A DNA stretch of 64,000 nt from Acidobacteriota bacterium (GTDB lineage Bacteria > Acidobacteriota > UBA890 > WLXD01). Below, one piece after another: positions 1 to 8,606 of this stretch. Under the pieces are notes generated by a model that saw only the letters and a list, made by a program, of their open reading frames with translations, searched no databases and had not been told where the DNA came from. Location: positions 248,001-312,000 of the forward strand of contig WLXD01000006.1 of the NCBI GenBank assembly GCA_012103255.1, written 5' to 3'. Numbering within the stretch: the first letter of the stretch is position 1; every line of letters begins with the position of its first letter. The translations under genes were made by a program, and so were the position numbers.

Positions 1-97
1 CACCCGCGAGATCCGCGGCCTGTGCCGACTGCAGTAGAACAACGAAAATTAGGAAAAGGCACACGATGACGTGAATGCCTGTCAACAGAAAAATCAT
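1..97 (-). CDS. secG: SecG, preprotein translocase subunit (N-terminal part, runs off window)
   Basis: The reverse strand from an ATG at 97 reads MIFLLTGIHVIVCLFLIFVV and continues LLQSAQAADLAG before the window ends. This is the first membrane helix of SecG followed by the conserved LLQ segment that starts its cytoplasmic loop. SecG joins SecYE in the inner membrane and assists SecA-driven protein export. The gene lies downstream of tpiA on the same strand, the usual tpiA-secG order. An AGGA about 12 bases upstream of the ATG is a plausible ribosome site and sits inside a small inverted repeat (ATCCTC-4-GAGGAT, 105-120). Only 32 codons are present, so nothing can be said about the C-terminus. 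Confidence 0.82.
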   Translation of the reverse strand, partial: MIFLLTGIHVIVCLFLIFVVLLQSAQAADLAG

Positions 98-251
98 GCA
101 GGGAATCCTCTCGGGAGGATCTAACCGTGGAATGCGGCGATCGGCCGAGGCATGAGCCGGTGAGGCGCCGCCAAGAGGGACTAAATGTAACACCGCGTTC
201 GGCACGAGGCTATCTCTCTATGCCGGGTGCGATACAGCTTCTGCGGCGGAA
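98..251 (-). other. tpiA-secG intergenic spacer
   Basis: This 154-base spacer separates the end of tpiA from the start of secG. Apart from the hexamer inverted repeat ATCCTC/GAGGAT at 105-120 over the secG ribosome site, I see no gene, tRNA, terminator with a T-run or recognisable promoter in it. secG is probably read through from the gap promoter. Confidence 0.4.
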
Positions 252-1013
252 CTAGCTGCCTACCGCCCGGACGATTCCGGCAAACGAATCGGCATCCAGA
301 CTCGCCCCACCCACGAGTGCACCGTCGATGTCGGGTTGAGACATCAATTCCGCAGCGTTCCCAGGCTTCACGCTGCCGCCATACTGGATACGCATCGCGG
401 CGGCCGTTGAGCCCCCGAAGAGTTCCGCCAGAAGCGCTCGGATGTCGGCGTGCACTGCCTGAGCCTGCTCCGGCGTCGCAGTGAGTCCGGTACCGATTGC
501 CCACACAGGTTCATATGCGACTACGATTCCGGCCGCGCGGTGTGCATCGATGCCGTCGAGACCGGCCTGGAGTTGCCGACGAACCACCGCGATCGTCTCG
601 TTCGCCTCGCGCTGTTCGCGAGTTTCGCCGCAGCACAAATAGGGCTGCAGGTCGTGGGCGAGCGCCGACCGAACCTTGCGACCAACGAGCTCGTCATCTT
701 CGCCGAAGATCGCGCGGCGCTCCGAATGTCCGAGAATGACGAAGCTCACCCCTACGTCGGTCAGCATGACCGGCGAAATCTCACCGGTGAAGGCGCCCTC
801 TTCTGCTTCGTTCATGTTTTGGGCACCGACAGCAATCGACTTGCCCTGAAGCGCGCTCACCGCAGTCTCGAGTGCGGTGAAGGGCGGCGCGACGGCGGCG
901 TCCACACCGGCAACGCCATCAATCGCTGTGTCGAGCTCCGCGACCAGGGTTCGCGTCGCGGCCAGCGTCTTGTGCATCTTCCAGTTGCCGGTAATCAGCG
1001 GTGTTCGACTCAT
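252..1013 (-). CDS. tpiA: Triosephosphate isomerase
   Basis: Cytoplasmic TIM-barrel enzyme interconverting dihydroxyacetone phosphate and glyceraldehyde 3-phosphate in glycolysis and gluconeogenesis. All catalytic landmarks are visible: Asn10 and Lys12 in GNWKMHKT, His96 in ILGHSERR, Glu168 in AYEPVWAIGTG (which also begins the flexible loop), and the phosphate-binding LVGGASLDA near the C-terminus. At 253 residues it is normal length. The ATG at 1013 overlaps the pgk stop by four bases (ATGA), so it is translationally coupled to pgk in the gap-pgk-tpiA-secG operon. Nothing unusual is seen. Confidence 0.97.
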   Translation of the reverse strand: MSRTPLITGNWKMHKTLAATRTLVAELDTAIDGVAGVDAAVAPPFTALETAVSALQGKSIAVGAQNMNEAEEGAFTGEISPVMLTDVGVSFVILGHSERRAIFGEDDELVGRKVRSALAHDLQPYLCCGETREQREANETIAVVRRQLQAGLDGIDAHRAAGIVVAYEPVWAIGTGLTATPEQAQAVHADIRALLAELFGGSTAAAMRIQYGGSVKPGNAAELMSQPDIDGALVGGASLDADSFAGIVRAVGS

Positions 1014-2281
1014 TCGCTTTCGTCTCCGAGGGTTGTCCGGTCTGTGAGAGCTTCTACCCCCGGCAAGACCGCACCCGATAGCAGATCCAGGGAAGCACCG
1101 CCGCCGGTCGAGACGTGCGATACGCGTTCCGCAATGCCGAAGAGGACGGCCGCAGCAGCGGTGTCGCCCCCTCCAATAACCGTGAAGGCCGTGTTTTCGA
1201 GCTTCGCGACTGCCGCCGCTACGGCACGCGTGCCAGCGTCGAAGCCGGGAGTCTCGAACACCCCCATGGGACCGTTCCAGACCACCGTCTGAGCGTCGCC
1301 AATCGCTTCAGCAAATCGCGCGCAACTGTCAGGACCGATGTCGAGCGCCATCTCGTCAGGAGCCACTTCCCGGACCACGTGCGCATTGGCCGGGTCATCG
1401 ATCGCCGGAGCCGCAATGAGGTCATCCGGTAGCACCATCTCCACGCCTGCTTTCTCAGCGGCAACCAACAGGCCGCCGGCCTGCTCGATGGCTTCCGCCG
1501 GCGCTAGCGACCCACCGATAGCTCGACCTTGGGCGGCAAGGAAGGCGTTGGCCATCGCTCCCCCAATCACGATGCGATCCACCAGTGGCAGCACGTTGGC
1601 GATCAGAGCGACCTTGTCGGCCACCTTCGCACCGCCGAGGATCAACACGAACGGCTTTGGCGGATCAACCAGAGCCTGGCTCAGAGTCTCCACCTCGCGG
1701 CGCAAGAGTTCGCCGGCGGCCGCCCCGGGTACGATCCCGGCAACGCCGACGACCGATGCATGAGCGCGGTGTGCGACACCGAAGGCGTCACTCACGTAGG
1801 CATCGGCGATCTCGGCCAGTTCCGCCGCGAAACCCGGATCGTTCGCGGTTTCGCCGGCGTGATACCGCAGGTTCTCCAGCAGCAGGACATCGCCAGCCTG
1901 AAGCTGCGTCACCGCTTCACGAACGTCGGACCCCACGCAATCTGGAGCCAGACGAACGTCGACGTCCAACAACTCGCCGAGACGTTTGGCGACCGGCGCC
2001 ATGCTGAACTCGGGATCGGGCGCGCCGCCGGGGCGGCCACGATGCGACATCAACACGAGCCGGGCGTCCGCTTCACGCAAACGGCGGATCGTCGGTAGGG
2101 CCGCGCGGATACGCGTGTCATCGGCGACCCGTCCATCAGCGACCGGGACGTTGAAGTCGACGCGCACCAACACTGCGCGGTTCTCGATCGGCAGGTCGTC
2201 GAGCGTCAGCTTGCGGGCGAGTGCTTCGGCCGATCGGGCGCGTGCCCGACCGGCCTGGTCACCGTCGCTGTGCGAAGTCAC
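1010..2281 (-). CDS. pgk: Phosphoglycerate kinase
   Basis: Transfers the acyl phosphate of 1,3-bisphosphoglycerate to ADP in glycolysis. The N-lobe begins with the family signature VLVRVDFNVPV near residue 37. The nucleotide lobe shows LILGGAKVADKV and the C-terminal GGGDTAAA glycine loop. The 423-residue reading from the ATG at 2281 is about 25 residues longer than most bacterial PGKs because of a charged N-terminal lead (MTSHSDGDQAGRARARSAEA). No later in-frame ATG precedes the domain, so I keep this start. It lies 12 bases after gap and overlaps tpiA by four bases, so the three enzymes form one operon. Confidence 0.96.
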   Translation of the reverse strand: MTSHSDGDQAGRARARSAEALARKLTLDDLPIENRAVLVRVDFNVPVADGRVADDTRIRAALPTIRRLREADARLVLMSHRGRPGGAPDPEFSMAPVAKRLGELLDVDVRLAPDCVGSDVREAVTQLQAGDVLLLENLRYHAGETANDPGFAAELAEIADAYVSDAFGVAHRAHASVVGVAGIVPGAAAGELLRREVETLSQALVDPPKPFVLILGGAKVADKVALIANVLPLVDRIVIGGAMANAFLAAQGRAIGGSLAPAEAIEQAGGLLVAAEKAGVEMVLPDDLIAAPAIDDPANAHVVREVAPDEMALDIGPDSCARFAEAIGDAQTVVWNGPMGVFETPGFDAGTRAVAAAVAKLENTAFTVIGGGDTAAAAVLFGIAERVSHVSTGGGASLDLLSGAVLPGVEALTDRTTLGDESE

Positions 2282-2293
2282 TGTCGCGTCCGA

Positions 2294-3490
<1,197 letters not shown>

Positions 3491-3501
3491 TCATTATTGA
3501 T

Positions 3502-3519
3502 TACGAAAACATACGAAAA
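3502..3519. repeat. Direct repeat TACGAAAA with 10-bp period
   Basis: Two exact copies of TACGAAAA (3502-3509 and 3512-3519) are spaced one helical turn apart in the A/T-rich patch between the divergent gap and transglycosylase promoters. Same-face spacing is what a dimeric or cooperative regulator would use, but no specific regulator is recognised. Confidence 0.35.
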
Positions 3520-3553
3520 GACATGCGATTCTCGCCGGAAACGAGAAACCTCC

Positions 3554-3581
3554 TTGACCGTGTCCTCGCCTCGCCTAGACT
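3554..3581 (+). promoter_or_regulatory. Candidate sigma-70-type promoter for the lytic transglycosylase gene
   Basis: TTGACC (3554-3559) and TAGACT (3576-3581) are separated by 16 bases. Transcription would start near 3588 and give a leader of about 190 bases before the chosen ATG at 3778, which includes two hairpins. Confidence 0.4.
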
Positions 3582-3602
3582 TTCATGTAGATCACATATT
3601 CA

Positions 3603-3682
3603 CCCGGTGTCAGTGGGCTGCGCCGGGCTCCGTTCTGACTGCAAGATCTTCCTCACCCCTGATCGGTCAGAACCCAACGGAG
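3603..3682 (+). promoter_or_regulatory. Two adjacent hairpins in the transglycosylase leader
   Basis: The first hairpin pairs CCCGG (3603-3607) with CCGGG (3623-3627). The second pairs CTCC plus GTTCTGAC (3628-3639) with GTCAGAAC (3666-3673) and, after a five-base bulge, GGAG (3679-3682), giving a 12-bp stem. They abut exactly. There is no T-run, so this is not an intrinsic terminator, and I could not match it to a known riboswitch. Confidence 0.35.
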
Positions 3683-3777
3683 GACAGGGGAACCGCAAGC
3701 AAGGGCTCGCGCCTCTTAAGACAGCGGGCTCGGTGTGCGTCAACAACGCGACCTGTGTGCGGACCTGGAGAATCAAC

Positions 3778-4419
3778 ATGAGTAGCAACTTCCGCTGGCT
3801 CGCCATCGCCTCGATGGCGCTCAACCTGCTGTTGCTGCAGGCAATGACCGAACAGACGACCGAGTTCGATACTCTGGTCGACGAATCCAACACCTACACC
3901 GCGACGATCGCGCAGCTGCAAGCCGAGAATGAAGCAGCGCAGGTCGAACTGGCGGTAATCAACGTGCTCGACAGCCACAGGCTTCGGGTGACACCGACTG
4001 TGCGCCACGAGATCGCCACCACGATCCTCGAAGCAGCTCACCGGTATGACCTCGCGCCGGAGCTGATTCTGGCCGTGATGTTTACTGAGAGCAGCTTTGA
4101 CCCGGCTGCTGAATCCGAAGTCGGCGCGCTGGGTCTGATGCAGATCATGCCGGCAACCGCTTCGCAGCTCGCCAGAGAGCTCGAGATGGAGTGGAAGGGC
4201 CGACAGCTGCTCACCGATCCCGAGTCGAACATCCTCATGGGTAGTTTCTACCTCAGGAAGCTTCTGCACCGGTTCGATGACCTCAACGTCGCGTTGGCCG
4301 CCTACAATGTGGGACCGAATCGTCTGCGCACGATCATGACCGAGGAAGATCGCGTGCCGCGCCTTTATGCTCGCAAGGTCCAGGAACTGACCGCCGCTCT
4401 GCGAGAGCAGTTCTTCTAG
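3778..4419 (+). CDS. Membrane-anchored lytic transglycosylase (SLT domain)
   Basis: Predicted murein lytic transglycosylase that cleaves the MurNAc-GlcNAc bond of peptidoglycan to form anhydro-muropeptides. Residues 6-22 are one hydrophobic anchor (signal-anchor, no lipobox). Residues 30-70 are charged and likely coiled coil. The SLT domain starts near residue 85. The catalytic acid is Glu104 in FTESSFDP, followed by the family signatures GALGLMQIMPAT and ALAAYNVGP. Length is 213 residues. The ATG at 3778 is preferred because GGAG lies eight bases upstream and the membrane anchor follows at once; an in-frame ATG at 3472 is possible but adds about 100 residues unlike any SLT protein. A strong terminator follows. 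Confidence 0.85.
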   Translation: MSSNFRWLAIASMALNLLLLQAMTEQTTEFDTLVDESNTYTATIAQLQAENEAAQVELAVINVLDSHRLRVTPTVRHEIATTILEAAHRYDLAPELILAVMFTESSFDPAAESEVGALGLMQIMPATASQLARELEMEWKGRQLLTDPESNILMGSFYLRKLLHRFDDLNVALAAYNVGPNRLRTIMTEEDRVPRLYARKVQELTAALREQFF

Positions 4420-4440
4420 ACCGCGATCTCAGGTAAGTCT

Positions 4441-4476
4441 GCGGCTCCGACCTATCCCGGTCGGAGCCGCTTTCTT
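4441..4476 (+). terminator. Intrinsic terminator after the lytic transglycosylase gene
   Basis: GCGGCTCCGACC (4441-4452) pairs perfectly with GGTCGGAGCCGC (4459-4470) around a six-base loop, followed by TTTCTT. This is a strong Rho-independent terminator 21 bases after the stop codon. Its T-tract ends exactly where the ATG of the next gene begins. Confidence 0.88.
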
Positions 4477-6204
4477 ATGGAACTAGGACTACTTCGACAC
4501 CTGCTCGACGAGTTGCGGCCGCAACTCGTGGGTACGCGTACGGATCGCATCTATGCCGTGCCGCGATACGACCTCGCGATCGAGATGGCATCGCGCCGTC
4601 ACTACCTCTGGATCTCGCTCGATCCGAATGATCCGCATCTGTGCCACCGCCGTAGAGGCCCACGGACCGAGAACCGCCCGCCTGCTTTCGCAATGGCCGC
4701 GCGGAAATGGGCACGTGGCCAGTCGTTGCTCTCGATCGAGTTGGTGAACGACGACCGCGTCGTGCGCGTCGAATGGAGTGGCGGAGGCGCACTGATCGCC
4801 GAACTCGTGCCACGCCGAGCGACCGCCCTCGTTCTGGATTCAGCCGATCAAATTGTTGCCGTGTGGAATCCGCGCAAGGGCCGGCCAGGGGTGGGCGAGC
4901 TCTACGAGCCGCCGCCACGAGCTCCGCGCAGCGACGCGGCTGCGGCGGACGCGACTGTCTGGGAACGACTCTTCAACCTCCCGACGCGCGAGTTGCAGCG
5001 CGCCCTTGTGCGCGAGTTCGACGGGATGACGCCGACCCTCGCGGCCGAAGTGATGTACCGCGCGCCCGATAGCGCCGAGACGTTGCGAACGACGGTGCTC
5101 CAGGAACTCGAAGCTTCGCTTGCTCCCCCCGAGCCCCGTATCTACTCAGCCGCGCCTCTCACTGATCTTCGAGAGCCCGCTGGCCTCGACAAGCTCCTGT
5201 GCAGTCCACGTGCGCTGAAACACCGCGAACACCAATGCGTCCAGACGGCCGGCAGCGTCAGTGATGCGACGCGTTCCTACTACGACCTTCTGGCCAATCT
5301 GCGACTCGTCCACCAGGCGAGAGAGTCGGTGCGAAGTGCTGTGGACAAGCGCCTTGGGCGCCTCCGCCGGCGCCTGGAGGCCTCGCCGTCGGACGTGTCC
5401 GCCGGCCGGCTCGCCATCCTACGCCAGCACGCAGATTGCTTGCTGGCCGCGCCGGGCGCTGCGATCGAAGATGGCGTCGCGCGAGTGCCCGACGTGTACG
5501 GTGACGGGCGCACGATCGATATCAAGGTCGACCCGGCGATGAGTCTCGCCGACAACGCCCAGTCGCTTTACCGACGAGCTCAGCGACTCGAAGAACGCTC
5601 CCGACAGGCCGAGCGAGACGCGGAGCAGCTTGGGTCGGAAATCGAATCGCTCCAGAGCCTTCGACGAGAAGCAGATCTCGTACGCGATTCATCGCAGGCG
5701 ACCTCGCTCATGAAGAAGGCAGCCGCGGCCGGGCTTGAGATCCCACTCGAGCGTATGCGACTCGCGGAGGCTGGCACTGGACACCTGCTTGCCGCCGAGG
5801 CACCAACGCAGCCTCAAACCGCCGGAATCCTGACGGTGACGACGGTCGCTGGTTACGAGATCCTGGTTGGCAGGAGCGCTACCCACAACGATCGCCTCAC
5901 GCACCAGGTCGCCCAGCCGCACGACTGGTGGCTGCACGCGGAAGGGCCCGGGTCGCATGTGGTGCTGCGCAACCCGCGCCGTCTTGAGCAGCCACCGCAG
6001 GACGCCCTCGCAGCCGCCGCCTCGCTGGCCGCATGGTTCAGCAAGGCGCGCAGCGCAGGGAAAGTGGAAGTCAAATGGACCGCCGTGAAGCGGGTTCGGA
6101 AGCCGCGCGGCGCGCCGGCCGGTCTTGCCGTGCTGGACCAGCACCACACGTTCGTGGTCGCACCCCGACCGCCAGCTGAAGTCGGCCAAGCGCCCGGCGA
6201 CTAG
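4477..6204 (+). CDS. rqcH: RqcH/Rqc2-type ribosome quality control protein (NFACT domains)
   Basis: Homologue of bacterial RqcH, which binds stalled 50S-peptidyl-tRNA complexes and recruits alanyl-tRNA to add C-terminal Ala tails that mark nascent chains for proteolysis. The NFACT-N domain covers roughly residues 1-200 and holds Asp93-Arg94, the position of the DR pair required for tailing in Bacillus. A basic helical coiled-coil region with many Arg and Glu follows (about 270-420). The C-terminal NFACT-R domain has EILVGRSATHNDRLT and HDWWLHAEGPGSHVVLR. Length (575) is typical. The ATG at 4477 is needed for the conserved N-terminus, yet it touches the terminator T-tract; the only ribosome-site-like GGAG (4463-4466) is inside the terminator stem. 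Confidence 0.87.
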   Translation: MELGLLRHLLDELRPQLVGTRTDRIYAVPRYDLAIEMASRRHYLWISLDPNDPHLCHRRRGPRTENRPPAFAMAARKWARGQSLLSIELVNDDRVVRVEWSGGGALIAELVPRRATALVLDSADQIVAVWNPRKGRPGVGELYEPPPRAPRSDAAAADATVWERLFNLPTRELQRALVREFDGMTPTLAAEVMYRAPDSAETLRTTVLQELEASLAPPEPRIYSAAPLTDLREPAGLDKLLCSPRALKHREHQCVQTAGSVSDATRSYYDLLANLRLVHQARESVRSAVDKRLGRLRRRLEASPSDVSAGRLAILRQHADCLLAAPGAAIEDGVARVPDVYGDGRTIDIKVDPAMSLADNAQSLYRRAQRLEERSRQAERDAEQLGSEIESLQSLRREADLVRDSSQATSLMKKAAAAGLEIPLERMRLAEAGTGHLLAAEAPTQPQTAGILTVTTVAGYEILVGRSATHNDRLTHQVAQPHDWWLHAEGPGSHVVLRNPRRLEQPPQDALAAAASLAAWFSKARSAGKVEVKWTAVKRVRKPRGAPAGLAVLDQHHTFVVAPRPPAEVGQAPGD

Positions 6205-6231
6205 CGCCCGGCGCTCAGCGACGGAGCTCGA

Positions 6232-7257
6232 CTATTCGGCAGGCGGCGCCGGAGGCGCTGGAGGCGCCGGTGCATTCCCGGCGCCCGCGGGCGTCGGGGG
6301 GCCGCCAACCCATGGTCTGTTGGTTCCGAACCGCGTCGCAAACACCGAACCGAGCCCGATGCACGCCGCGATGACCCAGAAGAGGGAACCGATTAGCGGG
6401 AAGTAGTGCAGCAAGCTGAGTGCGACGCCGCCAACTACCGCCAGGCCGATCTGCGATGCGTCCTGCTTGCCAAACACGGGCAGCAGTTTGCCGCCGATGA
6501 CCTGGAACACCGCAACCATCCCGAAGATGTAGGACAACCACCAGATGAGCATTAGCGCGAGCAAGAACGGTATGCCGATGATCAGCAGCGAAAGCACAAA
6601 GAAGAAGACCGAGGCGAGGCAGAGTGCGAAGAAGCCCACGAACCCGATAACCCCGAACCGCAGCGGCTCACGCGAAATGGAATGTGCGGCGGAGGACACA
6701 CGATCGCCTGCCAGTGCCACCACGAGCACCGCCAACAACAGCCAATAGACCAGCTGCGTTGTGCGAGCCGCGACGTGGAACGGCGACAGTCCCCACCAGC
6801 GCCCGAGCGAGAAGTCGCTCATGCCGAACCACGGGACCCAATCGAGCCCTGAAACTCCGACGTTCACGACCTCGCCGTCGACACGAGCGCCGGGAGAACG
6901 GTTGAGAGAACCTCCCACGTTCACCAGATCGCCACGAATATGGGCATCGGGGCCGACTCGCATCGAGCCGCCCACGACCACGACGTCACGGGCCGTTCCG
7001 TTGACCGTCAAGGAGCCACCGAGAACCACGACGTCGCCGCGAGCCTCGCCGTCGATCCGCACACTCCCACCCATCATCACGAGCTCGTCGCGACTCACGT
7101 CGCCGCGCTCGACGACCTGCCGGCCGCCCATCAAGAACCCGCCGTCTCCGGAACGAACCGTCACGCAGCCTGCCGCAGTGGACACCAGGGTCACAGCGAT
7201 CAGCAAGCCGATCAGTCGAGGGGCGCTCCGCAGTCGAGCGCGCAGTGAGTTCTTCAT
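6232..7257 (-). CDS. Lipoprotein with polymer-forming (bactofilin-like) repeats and membrane helices
   Basis: Residues 1-31 form a lipoprotein signal ending in a lipobox with Cys31 (STAAGC). Residues about 50-135 are short repeats of the type GDVVVLGGSLTVNG, RDVVVVGGSMRVG and GDLVNVGGSLN, which fit a right-handed beta-helix of the polymer-forming/bactofilin kind. The C-terminal half has several hydrophobic helices (about 165-320), and the tail is a low-complexity Pro-Ala run. Such proteins occur near anti-sigma factors in Gram-negative bacteria; the exact role is unknown to me. It is last in an operon with an ECF sigma and its anti-sigma, 15 bases downstream, so envelope-stress or scaffold functions are likely but inferred. 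It converges on rqcH. Confidence 0.6.
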   Translation of the reverse strand: MKNSLRARLRSAPRLIGLLIAVTLVSTAAGCVTVRSGDGGFLMGGRQVVERGDVSRDELVMMGGSVRIDGEARGDVVVLGGSLTVNGTARDVVVVGGSMRVGPDAHIRGDLVNVGGSLNRSPGARVDGEVVNVGVSGLDWVPWFGMSDFSLGRWWGLSPFHVAARTTQLVYWLLLAVLVVALAGDRVSSAAHSISREPLRFGVIGFVGFFALCLASVFFFVLSLLIIGIPFLLALMLIWWLSYIFGMVAVFQVIGGKLLPVFGKQDASQIGLAVVGGVALSLLHYFPLIGSLFWVIAACIGLGSVFATRFGTNRPWVGGPPTPAGAGNAPAPPAPPAPPAE

Positions 7258-7272
7258 GACGATCTATCCCAG

Positions 7273-7878
7273 TCAGTGCCGCCGCTGGTAGTTGAGCACC
7301 ATGCGGGTGAATGCGTAGTTCAAGCTAACGGTGAGGAGAAGCAAAGTGAGCTGGACCATCCAGCCGCTGCGCGCGGTCAGCTTCGTCAGCTGCCACACCA
7401 TCTTGGCGGCCTGCTCGAGCAGGACAAAAGCGTTGCCAAGAAGTTCGCTCAGGCCGGTGAACGCCACCGTAGCCAGGCCGACGGTACGGCTGATGCCGAC
7501 CGCAACCAAGGCGCCAGGTTCTGCGTTCTGGAGAGTTCCCGTGCCCAGCACCCACGTCACACCGCCGCCCAGGAGCACTGCCAGCACAACGGCTGCAGCC
7601 ACTCCATAACGCATCGCGGCACGCCAGGGAATGGCGTTGCCTGGTTGGTGTACGGGGTGCTGTGCCACGCGGCCCATGACCGCGTTGACAAAGTCATCCG
7701 GAGGCGTGACCTCCGCCAGCCGGTCGAGTTGGGCGACGAACTGTCGCTCCGCTTCGAGGGCCTGGGCGCACGCCTCACACTCCACCAGATGCTGCTCCAT
7801 GGAGCGCTCGGCATCTGGCGACAGCACACCGTCGACGTAGGCCGACAGCATGTCGTTGTTCGGTGCGTGCCCGTTCAT
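7273..7878 (-). CDS. Anti-sigma factor with zinc-finger (zf-HC2) domain
   Basis: Membrane-spanning anti-sigma factor predicted to hold the upstream ECF sigma factor inactive. The cytoplasmic N-terminus has the ZAS-type zinc motif H-x3-C-x2-C (HLVECEAC, residues about 30-37), preceded by MLSAYVDGVLSPDAERS. A hydrophobic helix lies near residues 91-112 (YGVAAAVVLAVLLGGGVTW), and a second one near the C-terminus (VQLTLLLLTVSLNYAF). Length is 201 residues. The ATG overlaps the sigma stop by four bases (ATGA), giving tight stoichiometric coupling. The signal it senses is not evident. Confidence 0.82.
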   Translation of the reverse strand: MNGHAPNNDMLSAYVDGVLSPDAERSMEQHLVECEACAQALEAERQFVAQLDRLAEVTPPDDFVNAVMGRVAQHPVHQPGNAIPWRAAMRYGVAAAVVLAVLLGGGVTWVLGTGTLQNAEPGALVAVGISRTVGLATVAFTGLSELLGNAFVLLEQAAKMVWQLTKLTARSGWMVQLTLLLLTVSLNYAFTRMVLNYQRRH

Positions 7879-8480
7879 GATCCTTCAGCTCCGGACGCGG
7901 CTTGCATCTGCAAGGCTTCGAGCCGCTCCAAGTTCGACCGGAGTGCCTCGCGAGCTCTGAAGATCCGCGTCTTGACCGTACCCAAAGGCAATTCTAAAGC
8001 TTCGGAGATCTCTTCATAAGACATCTCGGCTGCGTGGCGCAAAACAAGCGGCTCGCGATACTTGTCAGGGAGCTCGGAGATCGCCTGCTCCACCGTGCTT
8101 CGCGCTTCATCCTCGAGGTACGTACTCTCAGGGCCGGGAGCATCCGACTCCACGTCGCGATGCATCTCGCCTTCCTCGGTCGAGACCGGCGCATCGAGAG
8201 ATACGGTGGTCAGCCGGCGGCGCCGCAGTTCGTCAATCGAGGCGTTGCGCGCGATCCGGAATAGCCACGCGGTGAACGGATACTGCGGCCGATAGCTGTC
8301 GAGTGCCGTGTAGGCCTTCAAGAAGACCTCCTGCGACAGATCGACCGCATCGTCGTAGTTGTTCATCATCCGCATCACGTAACTCACGATCTTGCCCTGA
8401 TAGCGCTGAACCAGCTCGGCGTAGCGATGTTGCTCGCCTGCGAGAACCGCTTCCACGATCTCCTGGTCTGTGGCGCTCAT
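7875..8480 (-). CDS. RNA polymerase ECF-type sigma factor (RpoE/SigW-like)
   Basis: Alternative sigma factor directing RNA polymerase to envelope or stress promoters. Region sigma-2 spans about residues 18-88 and includes DAVDLSQEVFLKAY and PFTAWLFRIARNASIDELRRRR. Region sigma-4 spans about 128-185 with the helix-turn-helix MSYEEISEALELPLGTVKTRIFRA. There is no sigma-3, as expected for the ECF group. AGGAAACGG immediately precedes the ATG at 8480. It is first in a three-gene operon (sigma, anti-sigma, polymer-forming lipoprotein) and probably controls its own promoter. Confidence 0.9.
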   Translation of the reverse strand: MSATDQEIVEAVLAGEQHRYAELVQRYQGKIVSYVMRMMNNYDDAVDLSQEVFLKAYTALDSYRPQYPFTAWLFRIARNASIDELRRRRLTTVSLDAPVSTEEGEMHRDVESDAPGPESTYLEDEARSTVEQAISELPDKYREPLVLRHAAEMSYEEISEALELPLGTVKTRIFRAREALRSNLERLEALQMQAASGAEGS

Positions 8481-8503
8481 CCGTTTCCTGATATCCGCTC
8501 AGA

Positions 8504-8530
8504 ACTACGCTCGTGAGAGGGATTTGTTTC
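8504..8530 (-). promoter_or_regulatory. Candidate autoregulated ECF promoter
   Basis: On the minus strand GAAACA (8530-8525) and CGTAGT (8509-8504) are 15 bases apart, 24 bases before the sigma ATG. AAC-type -35 and CGT-type -10 elements at this spacing resemble promoters of RpoE-like ECF factors. The match is short, so support is modest. Confidence 0.3.
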
Positions 8531-8606
8531 GTGCGCGAGGGGTGAAAATGCGCAACTATCAAGCGCCCATCCGGCGTTCAGTACCTACGGCGGGCGAAGG
8601 GGCCCG

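Noticed and set aside
450-1292. 280-codon plus-strand ORF opposite tpiA/pgk
   Set aside because: Shadow of the real genes in high-GC DNA; translation has no domain, and tpiA and pgk motifs are unambiguous on the other strand.
3660-3777. Possible c-di-AMP (ydaO-type) riboswitch before the lytic transglycosylase gene
   Set aside because: GGGGAACC and the gene context are suggestive, but the other conserved blocks of the ydaO consensus are not found.
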